Of a stretch of 64,000 nucleotides of DNA, positions 53,629 through 63,322 are shown one piece after another. The notes beneath the pieces were generated by a model, which was given only the letters and a program-made list of their open reading frames with translations, made no database searches and had not been told where the DNA came from. Within the stretch, counting starts at the first letter, position 1. Each line of letters starts with the position of its first letter. The DNA comes from Enoplolaimus lenunculus (taxonomy: Eukaryota; Nematoda; Enoplea; Enoplida; Thoracostomopsidae). The translations under genes were made by a program, and so were the position numbers. The stretch lies in the NCBI GenBank assembly GCA_030248215.1, contig JASANG010000997.1, forward strand, positions 62,001-126,000. The letters run 5' to 3'.

Positions 53629-54059
53629 TCAACAAGTGGATATCTGCTTGTTACGTCATAGACATGACGTCATAATAGTTTGACTTAGGTCGAGGTGAAT
53701 CACCGCTAATTTGCAATTCCAAGGTGACAGCAATTCAACGCGAAACGTATCGATATTTTAACACTATTTTCTTTTACAGATCTGACCCAACTGGTAAACT
53801 TCAGAGAAGTGAAAAACAGTTTATAGCAGCCACTGTACCTTAAGTGTGAATTGGTAAGTAACAGCCGTAATTTTGTGGGCCTTTATTCTCAAATGCGTGT
53901 AACATCTAATTATAGATAATAATAAGCAGGGTACAACTGAAGGCGAAAAAACCCGAAGCTGAAGCTCAACAAATTTTTCCGGACCACGAGCTGGAGGCAG
54001 ACGTCCGATTATTCCCGCATGACAGGTCTTATAATTTTTTATCTCAGGTCCACTGTATG
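53629..54059. other. upstream flank of the aminopeptidase, no clear promoter
   Basis: This should hold the promoter if exon 1 is first. I see no convincing TATA box; a repeat fragment (TTATTCTCAAATGCGTGTAA) lies at 53882. Confidence 0.35.
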
Positions 54060-54318
54060 GTGGCCTACAGACAGGGCGGGAACAGACACCCCCATACCCT
54101 GCATTTGGGGGCCCCCACCCCTAAAGAGGCCCCCATCCTAACCGGTCTAAACAAAAACCGCTGAAGTTTTAAAATGCGTTTGGGGTTTCGCTCGCGAGTT
54201 TGGGGCCCCACCCTGGAAGTTTGAGGAAACCGCAACCCAGAAATTTAGGGTGAACCCCATCCTGGAATTTGGGGTGAACCCCCACCCGTGCCTGTTCCAG
54301 CACTGCCTACGGGACCCA
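54060..54318. mobile_element. GGGAACAGACACCCCC MITE, C-rich interior
   Basis: ACAGGGCGGGAACAGACACC and GTGCCTGTTCCAGCACTGCC form inverted ends. Inside, GGGG(C/T)(G/C)CCCCACCC and TGGGGTGAACCCCCACC repeats alternate. Confidence 0.6.
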
Positions 54319-54474
54319 AACCAAATCGATCATTAAAGTCAAGCGCTAATCTGACTATGCCACTATTTTTAGAGCCAGTAGCGCCGATTGCCGGTGCTAC
54401 GGTTAAATTCTCCAACAGCTGCCCCCATAAGCTCCTGTGGTTAAGTATTTTATTTCAACTCGTTTCATAAATAG

Positions 54475-54545
54475 GTTCAGGTTTAGGCTTAAGCTTTAGA
54501 TTAGGCTTATTTACAGCGTTATGCTTAGGCTTTACGTTTAGGTTC
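54475..54545 (+). repeat. TTAGGC MITE fragment
   Basis: GGTTCAGGTTTAGGCTTAAG, then TTAGGCTT repeats without termini. Confidence 0.45.
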
Positions 54546-55428
54546 GTTATGTGTCAGAGAACTTTACACGAGGGACGAAAGTAAAGCAGATGTACTGAGC
54601 TGAGCTCGTATATACCAAAATTTCTGAAAAATCCTATTCCTCGGTTGCCTCCTTTGCGGTATATGCGAGCTTTAGAATTCTAAGCTGCCGCTGTATTTTA
54701 GTTTAGAAAATTTACTACCAACTGATCGGACATTTCTAGTGTCATCCGACACAGTTTTGAAAATTTCTGACCAGTTGATGGTAAGATTTTCAAACAAAGA
54801 TAAACGGTGCGACAACTTGGAATTTTAAGATCTGCATAGCAAAAATGGACGTTGGAACTGTTTGAAACTTAAGGTAAATTTGACAAATTTAGACGAAATT
54901 ATTCAATACATATACTAGCAAGATAGTGGCAGATACGTTTAAAAATAGCACCAACGCGCGGTATATAAGGGTGACATTTAGGAAACTTTCAAAAACCAAC
55001 TCGGTATTTTTGTAACAAACGTTAATTTTTCAAATCAGAAGCTTAAAAAAGTATTTGAAATCAGCTGATTTAAGCATTTTGTTATTGACAGAAATTGAGT
55101 TGTATTTTGACGTTTCAGAATTGAGCCTGTTTCATAATCGTTTGGTCGAATATAAAATAGTAAATTTAAACGGTAAACGGGTGATTTGAACTCCTTTTCG
55201 GGGCTCGAACGCCGGTCGTGCGAGCTGTCAGGGTCGTAGGATAGGTTTCATTCCTGACCGGTTGACCTCCGGCTTCCAGAAAGTTATTTTTTGCTTTGCT
55301 AAAAGTATTTTTTCTTCTTTGTCTACAAATTTCGACAGCGGATATATGTTCTCTATCTCTCTCATTGCTGGCTACGGGCTTATTTCATGAAAACGGAACT
55401 ATTTTTCACAGCCAATACATATAATTCG
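54546..55428. other. no recognisable feature
   Basis: AT-rich unique sequence. CGGGGCTCGAACGCCGGTCG at 55199 is B-box-like but lacks a partner. Confidence 0.4.
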
Positions 55429-55694
55429 GGGTTCACGTTATAACCGGGGCAGGCGGAACACTGTTTGTCCCATGTTGATTCGACGTCAACGCCAAAATTT
55501 GGGCTCTTATATCGGATCAACGGACAAAACTCGAATATCATATGATATTGAAGAACAAAAGGAACCCACACGTCATGTTAATAGCAGACAAATACGAATT
55601 TTTAATACGATATAGGGTAAAGCATATAAAATGTTACCCAATAGTCTAATAGGGACAAAACGTGTCCTAAGCGGCACCGGTTATAACGTGAACC
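55429..55694. mobile_element. CGTTATAACCGGGG MITE, short copy
   Basis: GGTTCACGTTATAACCGGGG and ACCGGTTATAACGTGAACC, 266 bp, with a single ATATCATATGATATT unit: the contracted form of the element at 26908. Confidence 0.87.
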
Positions 55695-55715
55695 TTGCAT
55701 AAGATAGATAAGTTT

Positions 55716-55860
55716 GGTCCGGGGATACCTGGGGGCTGAACGTCCCTCCCCCGGGAACAATTTAAGCCGTCCTATCAAAGGTAGCAACCTCTGTAGTAAG
55801 TAAGTGAAATGCTTGGATATGCCTCTTGTGAAAATTTTTTAGCCCCCTGTAAGCATGTAA
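55716..55860. repeat. GTAGCCAGCTCACCTTG repeat, copy 8
   Basis: GGGGGCTGAACGTCCCTCCC with GTAAGTGAAATGCTTG and TTTTTTAGCCCCCTG, diverged. Confidence 0.4.
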
Positions 55861-55970
55861 GACATGCTTGTCCGTTATGTGCACATGCAATATAGTACAG
55901 TGCACTGCATGTATGCTAGCTGGCAGCATACGGTCGAAATATAGTCGACGAAAATGGTAGTTGGACAGGC

Positions 55971-56100
55971 GGGCTGCGTGGCGCAGTGGTAGAATGCTCG
56001 CTTAAGGATCCATAGGCTGAGAGTTCGATCCCCGCTCTAGCCCGCTTTTCCAGCTGCTTAGTAAAAGGTCTGAAGTCCCGGTTCCTACCTAGACTGACAC
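55971..56100 (+). repeat. tRNA-derived SINE, copy 1
   Basis: A tRNA-like head runs from GGGCTGCGTGGCGCAGTGG to GAGTTCGATCCCCGC and AGCCC, with the Pol III A box TGGCGCAGTGGTAGA and B box GAGTTCGATCC. The ends GGGCT and AGCCC can pair. The loop CTTAAGG would give anticodon UAA. A 55-bp tail (CAGCTGCTTAGTAAAAGG then TCCCGGTTCCTACC) is shared with the copy at 31532, which marks a SINE rather than a tRNA gene. Confidence 0.75.
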
Positions 56101-56450
56101 CCCCAAAGGATTTCGATCTGGCTATGAGATTGGTTTACACAATACCTGTATGGTGTATGGATACTACAAACAACTTTAAGCTGTATTTTCCAGCTAAGAA
56201 TTATCATTTAGTAAAAGTTATAAAGATAAGCACAGATAAACAAAATGTTACAGGTAAAACACTTATTCCCGGGCGGGTGGGAGGTTTAGACATACCAGGC
56301 AAATTACTCGGGGGATGAGTAGCAATTTTGTTTTCTTTTACGTTATTAAACCACCGACCGGCGTTTGTCCACAAATCGTAGGGTTCGAAAACGAGCTATG
56401 GTTAAACTAGAGATTGCGCACTGCCAGCGATTTAGGAAAAGTGCCAAATT

Positions 56451-56560
56451 AGGGCTGCGCTATACTTTACAACGATGGACACCGCCACGCGCCGCCGCAC
56501 TCCGCAGGGCGTCCAGTGGTGCGCAGCGCCGTGTGGCAAAATTTTTACCGTGCCGCGAGT
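56451..56560. repeat. GTCCGTCACCG MITE, left part
   Basis: TTAGGGCTGCGCTATACTTT followed by CACCGCCACGCGCCGCCGC; no right end. Confidence 0.55.
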
Positions 56561-56645
56561 GACCCGAATAAGAGCGGGAGACTGATATTTGTTTGGCTTC
56601 TTCAGAGGGTTCCCCTGATATTATGTTACGGACTGTTAACTATTT

Positions 56646-56916
56646 TTAACCCTTTCTCACATAAATATTTTCTATTTCCCCTGAGACCTACTTTTATGCT
56701 AGGATTCGAATTCCAGTGACTGGAGTGGGAGGCGTATACCATCACCACTCAGCTATAGGAGCTTGACGCTCGAGCCCGAGGGGGCTATCACGTCTTGTGG
56801 TGACTTAGTACTATGTATACGTGTTGCAATTGTTAAACACGGTGCGATATATATTATTTAACGTATACACACTGCGCTGAATTGCCTATAGGCAACTCAA
56901 TGTGAGAAGGGGTTAA
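56646..56916 (+). mobile_element. TTAA-flanked MITE carrying a tRNA-like sequence, copy 3
   Basis: Intact 271-bp copy almost identical to the one at 39170, with TTAA at both ends. The close similarity suggests recent movement. Confidence 0.85.
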
Positions 56917-57451
56917 CCCGCCCTTCGTTACAAATATATATTTGATATTGCAACTATCCGTTGAATTAAACGGTTATTTGTCGTGTATCAAAACCTTAAG
57001 CGATAATGCAAGTTTATATATACTTAGGAATGTACTTTCAAAATTAAGTTTTTAGCTTAAATTGTGTACTCCAGTTTCTGAATGTAGAAAGCGTATATTG
57101 GCTAATTGTAGGCTGAAGCTATCAGAAACGGAGGGCGCATCACGACGCCCACCAATCCGTATTTATTTCTATCACGCGAAAACGCAACTTTATCAAACGG
57201 TTTTTATGATTTGCCAAGCCTAAGCCTTTATTTATTGCTTGTTCTCTAGAATTTGTAAATTCTAAACAAGTTGTTTATAACAGGAGAAAATAGTTTTTAA
57301 GCATAAATGCAAATAAAAGTTTCTGAAAAACAAACAACAACTTATGTCAGTCAGGCAACAGGTGTACATTCTTCTAAAGTTCCGGTTAAAATGTTCAAAA
57401 AATTAAAATGCACACAGTTAAAATTCGCTAAACTACCACTTTTTTCAGAGT
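56917..57451. other. no recognisable feature
   Basis: AT-rich unique sequence with no frame of note. Confidence 0.45.
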
Positions 57452-57667
57452 TGTAAGCCTGTCAAATATGTGCAGCACCTATCACCAGTTTGTGATGGTT
57501 ATGTAACTTTAAAACATGCGTTACGATGAGGTTCGAAATTCAGCATTTTACTCGCGTTTGATTTGTCCAACTTCTGTACCAATTTTGAGATCTGCAGCAG
57601 ATGTTTGTCTGTTTGAAAACCTACCACTAACTGATGATTGGTGCTATATGTGTTTGAGAATACGGCC
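57452..57667. mobile_element. TAGCACCTATCACC MITE, copy 5
   Basis: ATGTGCAGCACCTATCACCA, core GAGGTTCGAAATTCAGCA and TGTGTTTGAGAATACGGCC. Confidence 0.82.
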
Positions 57668-58287
57668 ATAACCTCAAATGATTATAAAAATACATGGTTC
57701 TTTTTGGTTATTCTCATCCCAAGCTGGAGTTGCCTCCAATGATGGTTTAATGTATTTCCGATATTTGAAGTTCTCATGACTTCCCCTGATTATTTCACAC
57801 CCAAATTTGAATTTTTGAAAAATTCACTTCAAGGTCACAACATCTCCTCATCAGAAGTCGCATACAATTTTACACCAACGTTTGACAAATTATATATCAT
57901 TCGACGCAGTGTACAGAGCTGAGTAGAATAATGCTAAACGCAACGGAACGATTGGTTAACGAGATATGGTATTATGGTCAAATAACTGATCTGACCCGAG
58001 GCCAGCGGTTTGGGATGCCGACAATTTGTGAAAAACAATGCGATAATTATGACAATGGCTGCCATTCTTATTTTACAGACAGGATACAGTAAAAATATTT
58101 TTTACAAAACGAACCAGAACCATTGCTATGGAATATGGACCATCAAAACTGGTTGCATTAATAGACATAAGTAAATTCACGCCTAATATTTACAATTTAA
58201 AGGCTTTTAAAACAATTTGACACACTGAGTTGATTTTAAGATAAATTTGTCATAAATGGATAAAAGTCGCTTATTTTAAGTACAGGC

Positions 58288-58458
58288 CAGTAGCCAGCTC
58301 ACCTTGTTTTAGGGGATGGCTAAAAAATTTTCAGGAGAAGCATTCAACGGTTTTTAATGACTTACAAGCAAGGTTGAAAATTTTCAAGAGAGAGCCAAAA
58401 AATTTCCAAGGGGGGCTGAGAGCCCTCCCTGGCCCACGACCCTTGAGTACGGGCGTGT
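58288..58458. repeat. GTAGCCAGCTCACCTTG repeat, copy 9
   Basis: AGTAGCCAGCTCACCTTGTT to CCTTGAGTACGGGCGTG, a nearly complete copy. Confidence 0.65.
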
Positions 58459-58808
58459 TTACGGAAAAAATGCTGAAATTAACTGCTGTCAAAAGCATCT
58501 TTTTAGCTGTTTATGGTGTTACACTGACTGAGATCAGCTGAAATAGCTTGTCAGATTTGGATTCAAATAGGTTTAAAAGTGTGAAAAAAGACAGATAAAT
58601 GTTGTTTAACTGTTGATATTTGTCGCTCACACGTTACCATTGATGTACACCCGCGAATAAACAAATATTCACATCGGTGTTTGGGTCAGCGAATACTGGG
58701 AATACTGTTTTGTACAAACAAATACGAACAAATTGCTTACAACATGGAACTAATCGTAGTAGCTTATATATCGACGATAGGCTAACAGTGTCCAAAATCC
58801 TATGAAGT

Positions 58809-58870
58809 AAATCTAAGCATAATCCTAAGCCTAATCCTTAGGCTAAGTCTAGTTTAAGCATAATAATGGG
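58809..58870 (-). repeat. TTAGGC MITE fragment
   Basis: CCTAAGCCTAATCCTTAGGC with a CATAATAATGGGTCAGG spacer; no termini. Confidence 0.45.
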
Positions 58871-58922
58871 TCAGGAATTGAAATTGTTGGGGACGAATTG
58901 TCAATATATAATATATCAGTAG

Positions 58923-59208
58923 TAGGCCAATCTGATATTTAGGCTAATTACTAGTTGGTCTAGGCCAATCTGCTTATTTTGCGTAATAACAGTTTCGCCT
59001 AGGCTAAATTGTAATTAAAATTTTAGGCCAATCAGAATTGATTATTTTGGTGGACAAAATACCGTTAACCAATCAGCGTTGGTTTTACATCACTGTTGTA
59101 TTGCTAAATCATACAATCGCTATTTGACCTAGGCCAATCTGCGATTTGCTCAGAATAGCAGACTGGCCTTGGTCAATTGATGATTGGCCTGAATATCAGA
59201 TTGGCCTA
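58923..59208. mobile_element. TAGGCCAATCTGATATT MITE
   Basis: A perfect 17-bp terminal inverted repeat, TAGGCCAATCTGATATT at both ends, 286 bp. Four further AGGCCAATC copies lie inside in both orientations. Confidence 0.78.
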
Positions 59209-60067
59209 AGACATATACCGGGTCAAACATTTGCTATTGTAAACTCGCCACATTTTAGATTAAAGTTTACACTTCGGCTCAGGCTTCAAACATTCAGTTT
59301 AGCAAACAGAACTAAGTTTCTCAGTCATTAAGGCCATGGAACATTTAGGTTCATACAGGTTACAATTTTGGACTCCCGTACTGTTCTCTTTTCATATACT
59401 CAGGCGTAGGAAAAAGCTTAAGCTATGGCTTACGTTTTGACGTACAGATAAGCTATTTTCTTTACTTAATCCTAGGTCCAAGCACGAAATATGGGAGCCA
59501 AAATCTGCCCTATACAAATATATATATATTGGAAATAATGTAACATTTTAAGAAGTAACTTTGTGAGATCAAAGTATAAAAGGCAGAAGCGACATTTCCA
59601 GCATAGTTTGCTCGCATCTTTTGTCATAGAAACTATGCTGTTACTAAAACTAAAACGTGATATTAGAATCTATCAAAAGCTTAAACTTGCGTAAAACTAA
59701 TCATTGTGTGCAATTAATAGCAAAAATACTACATTGGGATGGCAATTTGAACGCTTAAAGTTTAGCATTTTTTTGCAAGAATACAAAACTATACAGTTTT
59801 AAATAGCACTTGATTATGAGGGAAAAGGAATGAAAACATTGAAAACAATGGGAAATTGAACTATAAACGTTTTCTTCTGTATTAAACAACATATAACTGT
59901 TGCTAATAAAGTTTATCCAACAGTAGCATCAGTTCTCAGGGGTGGATACGAAGGGCCAGGTTATGCCTCTTAGAAATCAACCGGGGAGGTAATGAGAAGC
60001 TGAAATATGCAAAACTTTTCAAAATCCAACCATTTTTGGACATACGCAGGCTGGGGGCTTAACACAA
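59209..60067. other. no recognisable feature
   Basis: AT-rich sequence; no gene or placed repeat. Confidence 0.45.
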
Positions 60068-60186
60068 ACGACCCGTATATTCCTAAGCCTATGTGTAAGA
60101 AATAAGCTTACACCTAAGCAAAAAGCTTATGCTTACACTGTTGCAATTTTACAGAAAAACGTTCCGCCCATGATCTTTACACGGTC
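60068..60186 (-). repeat. TTAGGC MITE, one end only
   Basis: TATTCCTAAGCCTATGTGT and GAAAAACGTTCCGCCCATG followed by ATCTTTAC; the other end is missing. Confidence 0.6.
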
Positions 60187-60635
60187 AGTGTTCGAATAGC
60201 CACATAGCAAAAAAAAATAGAATTGTGTGATGAGTCTGCCCACGGCATTTATGGTAACAACCGTTACACACTGTTGAGACTACAGAGGGTCTGAGTAAAG
60301 AAAAAAATTTGGCCTTAAGCTTGGTTCATTGAACACGCGTACAGCAATTTCCAAACCAAAATTGGCTAAAAAAAATTACCGACGCCGTATGATTTATTGT
60401 AAAATTTAAAATCAATTTATTCAAAAGCTGACCGGAATTTAAAAATTGAAAAAAAAACATTTGTCTGATAAAACAAAACCAAATGTATCAGCTTAAAACA
60501 ACGCCTATCGAACCGTATTTTAACAATGTAAATGATTTTAAAATCATATTACAGATGTCGATTTTGGACATACTGGTATGTTGGAAAACAACGGACCACG
60601 AGCCAAACGAGCTCATCTTGTTCACAAAATTGGAT

Positions 60636-60779
60636 CCATGTAAAGATCAGACGCGGAACGTTTTTCAGCGGAACTGCAATACAGTAACCTTAAGCTTTAA
60701 ACCAACTTTTGTACTTCTTAGGCTTAGGCATACGAATATCCGTATATACACTGTTACGGCCGTGTTGTATGCAATGGCA
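60636..60779 (+). mobile_element. TTAGGC-array MITE, copy 18
   Basis: CCATGTAAAGATCAGACGCG and CTGTTACGGCCGTGTTGTAT; a single hexamer pair. Confidence 0.72.
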
Positions 60780-60837
60780 ACGATTACGAACACGTTTCCC
60801 GAATAGAATGAGCCGAAAATGAATCTACTGGATAGAA

Positions 60838-60915
60838 ATACGCAAATTACGTATTTTGGCGTGATACAAAATGTGCCAACCCGCGTTGCATATTTTAGTC
60901 GCCCCGCCTAATTTT
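60838..60915. repeat. AACGCAACGC MITE arm
   Basis: GTGATACAAAATGTGCCAAC and CCGCGTTGCATATTTTAG. Comparable single arms occur at 35412 and 61978..62045. Confidence 0.5.
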
Positions 60916-61191
60916 CGGACTGGACCGAACTAATGATGTTCCGGATCCGCTGATCAGGATATATCCGGTCCTTTCTCCATCCAACGAAATTAAGAAACCT
61001 CGATTTTGGGGAAAAGTTATTGAGGTTTACAGATACAAGCCGATCGAAACACTGTTCCTTGGCAAAGTTGATAAAATTTTAATAAATATTAATGAACGCC
61101 GTGCCTCAAAGGTCAGATAATTTTCTGTCATTTTCTCATAAAGTTGGCAATAATCAGTACATTTAGAAATAAAGTTGAAATTATCTTTAAG

Positions 61192-61477
61192 TCCCATGTA
61201 TAGAACATGGGCCGGAACAGTATTATAAGCATATGCCTATGCCTAAGCCTAAACCTAAGCGTATGAATGAGCGAATTCCTAAGCCTATGCCTAAGCCTAA
61301 GCGTATGAATGAGCGAATTCCTAAGCCTATACCTAAGCCTAAGCGTATGAATGAGCCAATTCCTAAGCCTATGCCTAAGCCTACGCCTAAGCCTGAGCAA
61401 AAAAAATGTAATCTAAAGCTTAAACTGACTATTACAACCCCACCGGGAAACGATGTGGCCCTATTGTATATATGGGC
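61192..61477 (-). mobile_element. TTAGGC-array MITE with higher-order repeat, copy 19
   Basis: CCCATGTATAGAACATGGGC and GTGGCCCTATTGTATATATG enclose three units of GCGTATGAATGAGCGAATTC plus CCTAAG hexamers. Both strands are open across it. Confidence 0.87.
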
Positions 61478-61682
61478 TATCTTCAATATGCTCGAATCAA
61501 TGAGGAAACAGAGCCCTATGTCCCTTTCTGCAACTGTGCTTAAAATTTTCGGAACTTTTGTAGTTTCCCCCGCCGATACGCATATGTGGGCGGAAACTTT
61601 TCAACTTGTAACATAACTGTTTTCCTATTTTAAAAACTAGTTTCTAGTGCGAAATTTTTTCGTCAATTTTGAGAGTATGTAC

Positions 61683-61920
61683 ACTGTACATTTCAGTGAG
61701 TTGTTTTTAACTCAGAATGAGTTGCATCAGTCAGTCTGAACTAGGACTTTTAGAACTCAGAATTTTTAATTCGTCCAGCTCATTTTGACTTAATTAACCA
61801 ACTCACCCGCCTAGCCGTAATTAATCAACTCAGAGTGAGGTAATGTTTGCTAATATTAATTTGGTAATCACTAACTCGTTAGCTCAGCGAATGTTTCAAC
61901 TCATTGGAATTTACAGTGAA
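61683..61920. mobile_element. CACTGTAAATTCCAATGAGTTG MITE
   Basis: CACTGTACATTTCAGTGAGT and ACTCATTGGAATTTACAGTG are the ends; the interior is rich in AACTCA/TGAGTT. A partial copy covers about 1520..1680 (TTGAAATTTACAGTG). Confidence 0.72.
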
Positions 61921-62217
61921 TTGGCGTTCACAGTTATCGCAACAATTCAAATTAGTGCAATGTATCTCCCATAAATGAGGGCGTGTGAACAAAACGCAAC
62001 GTCCGCTGAGTACATTGTTTTCTACACAGAATATACACAGTTGCTTTTAGTCTTATCTCCTAAAGTATATATATTATCTACGTTGGGTTTTACTAATTTT
62101 TGCCTAAAGCGGCCAAGTCCGAATCGAATTACCATGCACCTCAAAGGCGTCCCAATGGTGGCATTGAAGCGGCCGTGCTCGCAACGTTGGCTAGTGCCCT
62201 CACAAATAGACTCTGTC

Positions 62218-62475
62218 TAAAAGTACACTCAAAATAATATTTCTGATATATAAGAAAAAATTTCTCTCATATAAGAAATATAACTAGCAAGGTGCACTTG
62301 AAAAGTGTTTCTGTTATAACAGAAAAATTTCAGAAAAGCTTTGTAATAAAGTCTGAATATATACGTTTTGCAGTTATTTTTTGAAAAATTGTCTTAAAAA
62401 TCAGAAAAAATTTTCAGATTTGCCACAGAAAATACTTTTTTGAATAAATTCAGAAATTCTTTTTTATGTGTAAAC
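62218..62475. mobile_element. ATATTTCTGATAT MITE, copy 2
   Basis: ACACTCAAAATAATATTTCT to CAGAAATTCTTTTTTATGTG, with centre GCAAGGTGCACTTGAAAAGT. Confidence 0.8.
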
Positions 62476-62771
62476 AATCTTAAAATGAATGGGAACCCCA
62501 AAATTATTCGGTGACACCCCTCAAATCTAATTTTCAGCAAACAACCCTTATACGCCAAATAAAGCAGCGAAATGAAAATTTAGTGGTTTACATATTCACC
62601 AGGTGACATTTCCAATTATAGGAAGCCAACACTCGTTTAATATCGAATATCAGATCAAAAATAATTATATTCGGGTTGTTACAATATGCACTTGCATACC
62701 GCAAATATTGCACGGTAGCTGCTTGCGCAAGTGATAATGGGTGGTTCAGGGGTCGTAAAAAAGTGTTGTCA

Positions 62772-63146
62772 CTACCTCAACGAGTGGCGCAGACCACTTG
62801 TTGATGTAGGGTCAACGGAAAAATTTCGTTGACGTAGGGTCAACGACGACTCGTTTAACCCTGGGCTAGGAACCATTTTGCGGCCTAGCCAAATTTTATA
62901 ACGTAAACGCCGCATAACTCGTGTAGTCCTTTCGTGAACAAATTTTGCCGTCCATTTGAAAAGTTTAGCATCACTGGTAAAACCTGTAGATTCCCTTAAG
63001 GCCCCTTTTAACATGGTTTTAGCCAGCAAGCATTCCAAACTGGGTACGGACCTGAGATGGATCCACACTAGCGTTGTGAAAGTAGCCAAAGAGATGAGAG
63101 GCGCCCAGCTCATCTTTAGAATAACTTGAACCCATTGGGAGAACAT
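62772..63146 (-). other. unrecognised open frame, 124 codons
   Basis: One minus-strand frame is open from MFSQWVQVILKMSWAP to the stop. A second frame over the same bases contains a plausible stretch (GSSYSKDELGASHLFGYF). Neither shows a motif I recognise. The sequence is less AT-rich than its neighbours and is probably a decayed gene or repeat. Confidence 0.15.
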
Positions 63147-63198
63147 TCAGGGTACCAATGTATTCATACTAAATTCTGAATGCCCATCTTAAATTTTT

Positions 63199-63322
63199 AT
63201 GTGTTCCTAAGCCTAAGCCTAAGCCTAAGCCTAAGCCTAAGCAAAAAATGTAATCTAGAATCTAAACTGACTGTTTTATGGATCCACCAGAAACCTGGAC
63301 GCCCGTTAAAGTAACATGGAAC
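63199..63322 (-). mobile_element. TTAGGC-array MITE, GGGGCGTCC subfamily, one end
   Basis: Six perfect CCTAAG hexamers, then TGTAATCTAGAATCTAAACT and CCTGGACGCCCGTTAAAGTA. The other terminus is absent. Confidence 0.72.

Noticed and set aside
61233-61616. 127-codon plus frame rich in Pro-Lys and Met-Asn-Glu repeats
   Set aside because: It is a translated MITE array with a random extension.
977-63322. TTAGGC runs as true interstitial telomeres or a CRISPR array
   Set aside because: The hexamers are always enclosed by the same MITE ends and have no unique spacers, so neither telomere fusion nor CRISPR fits.
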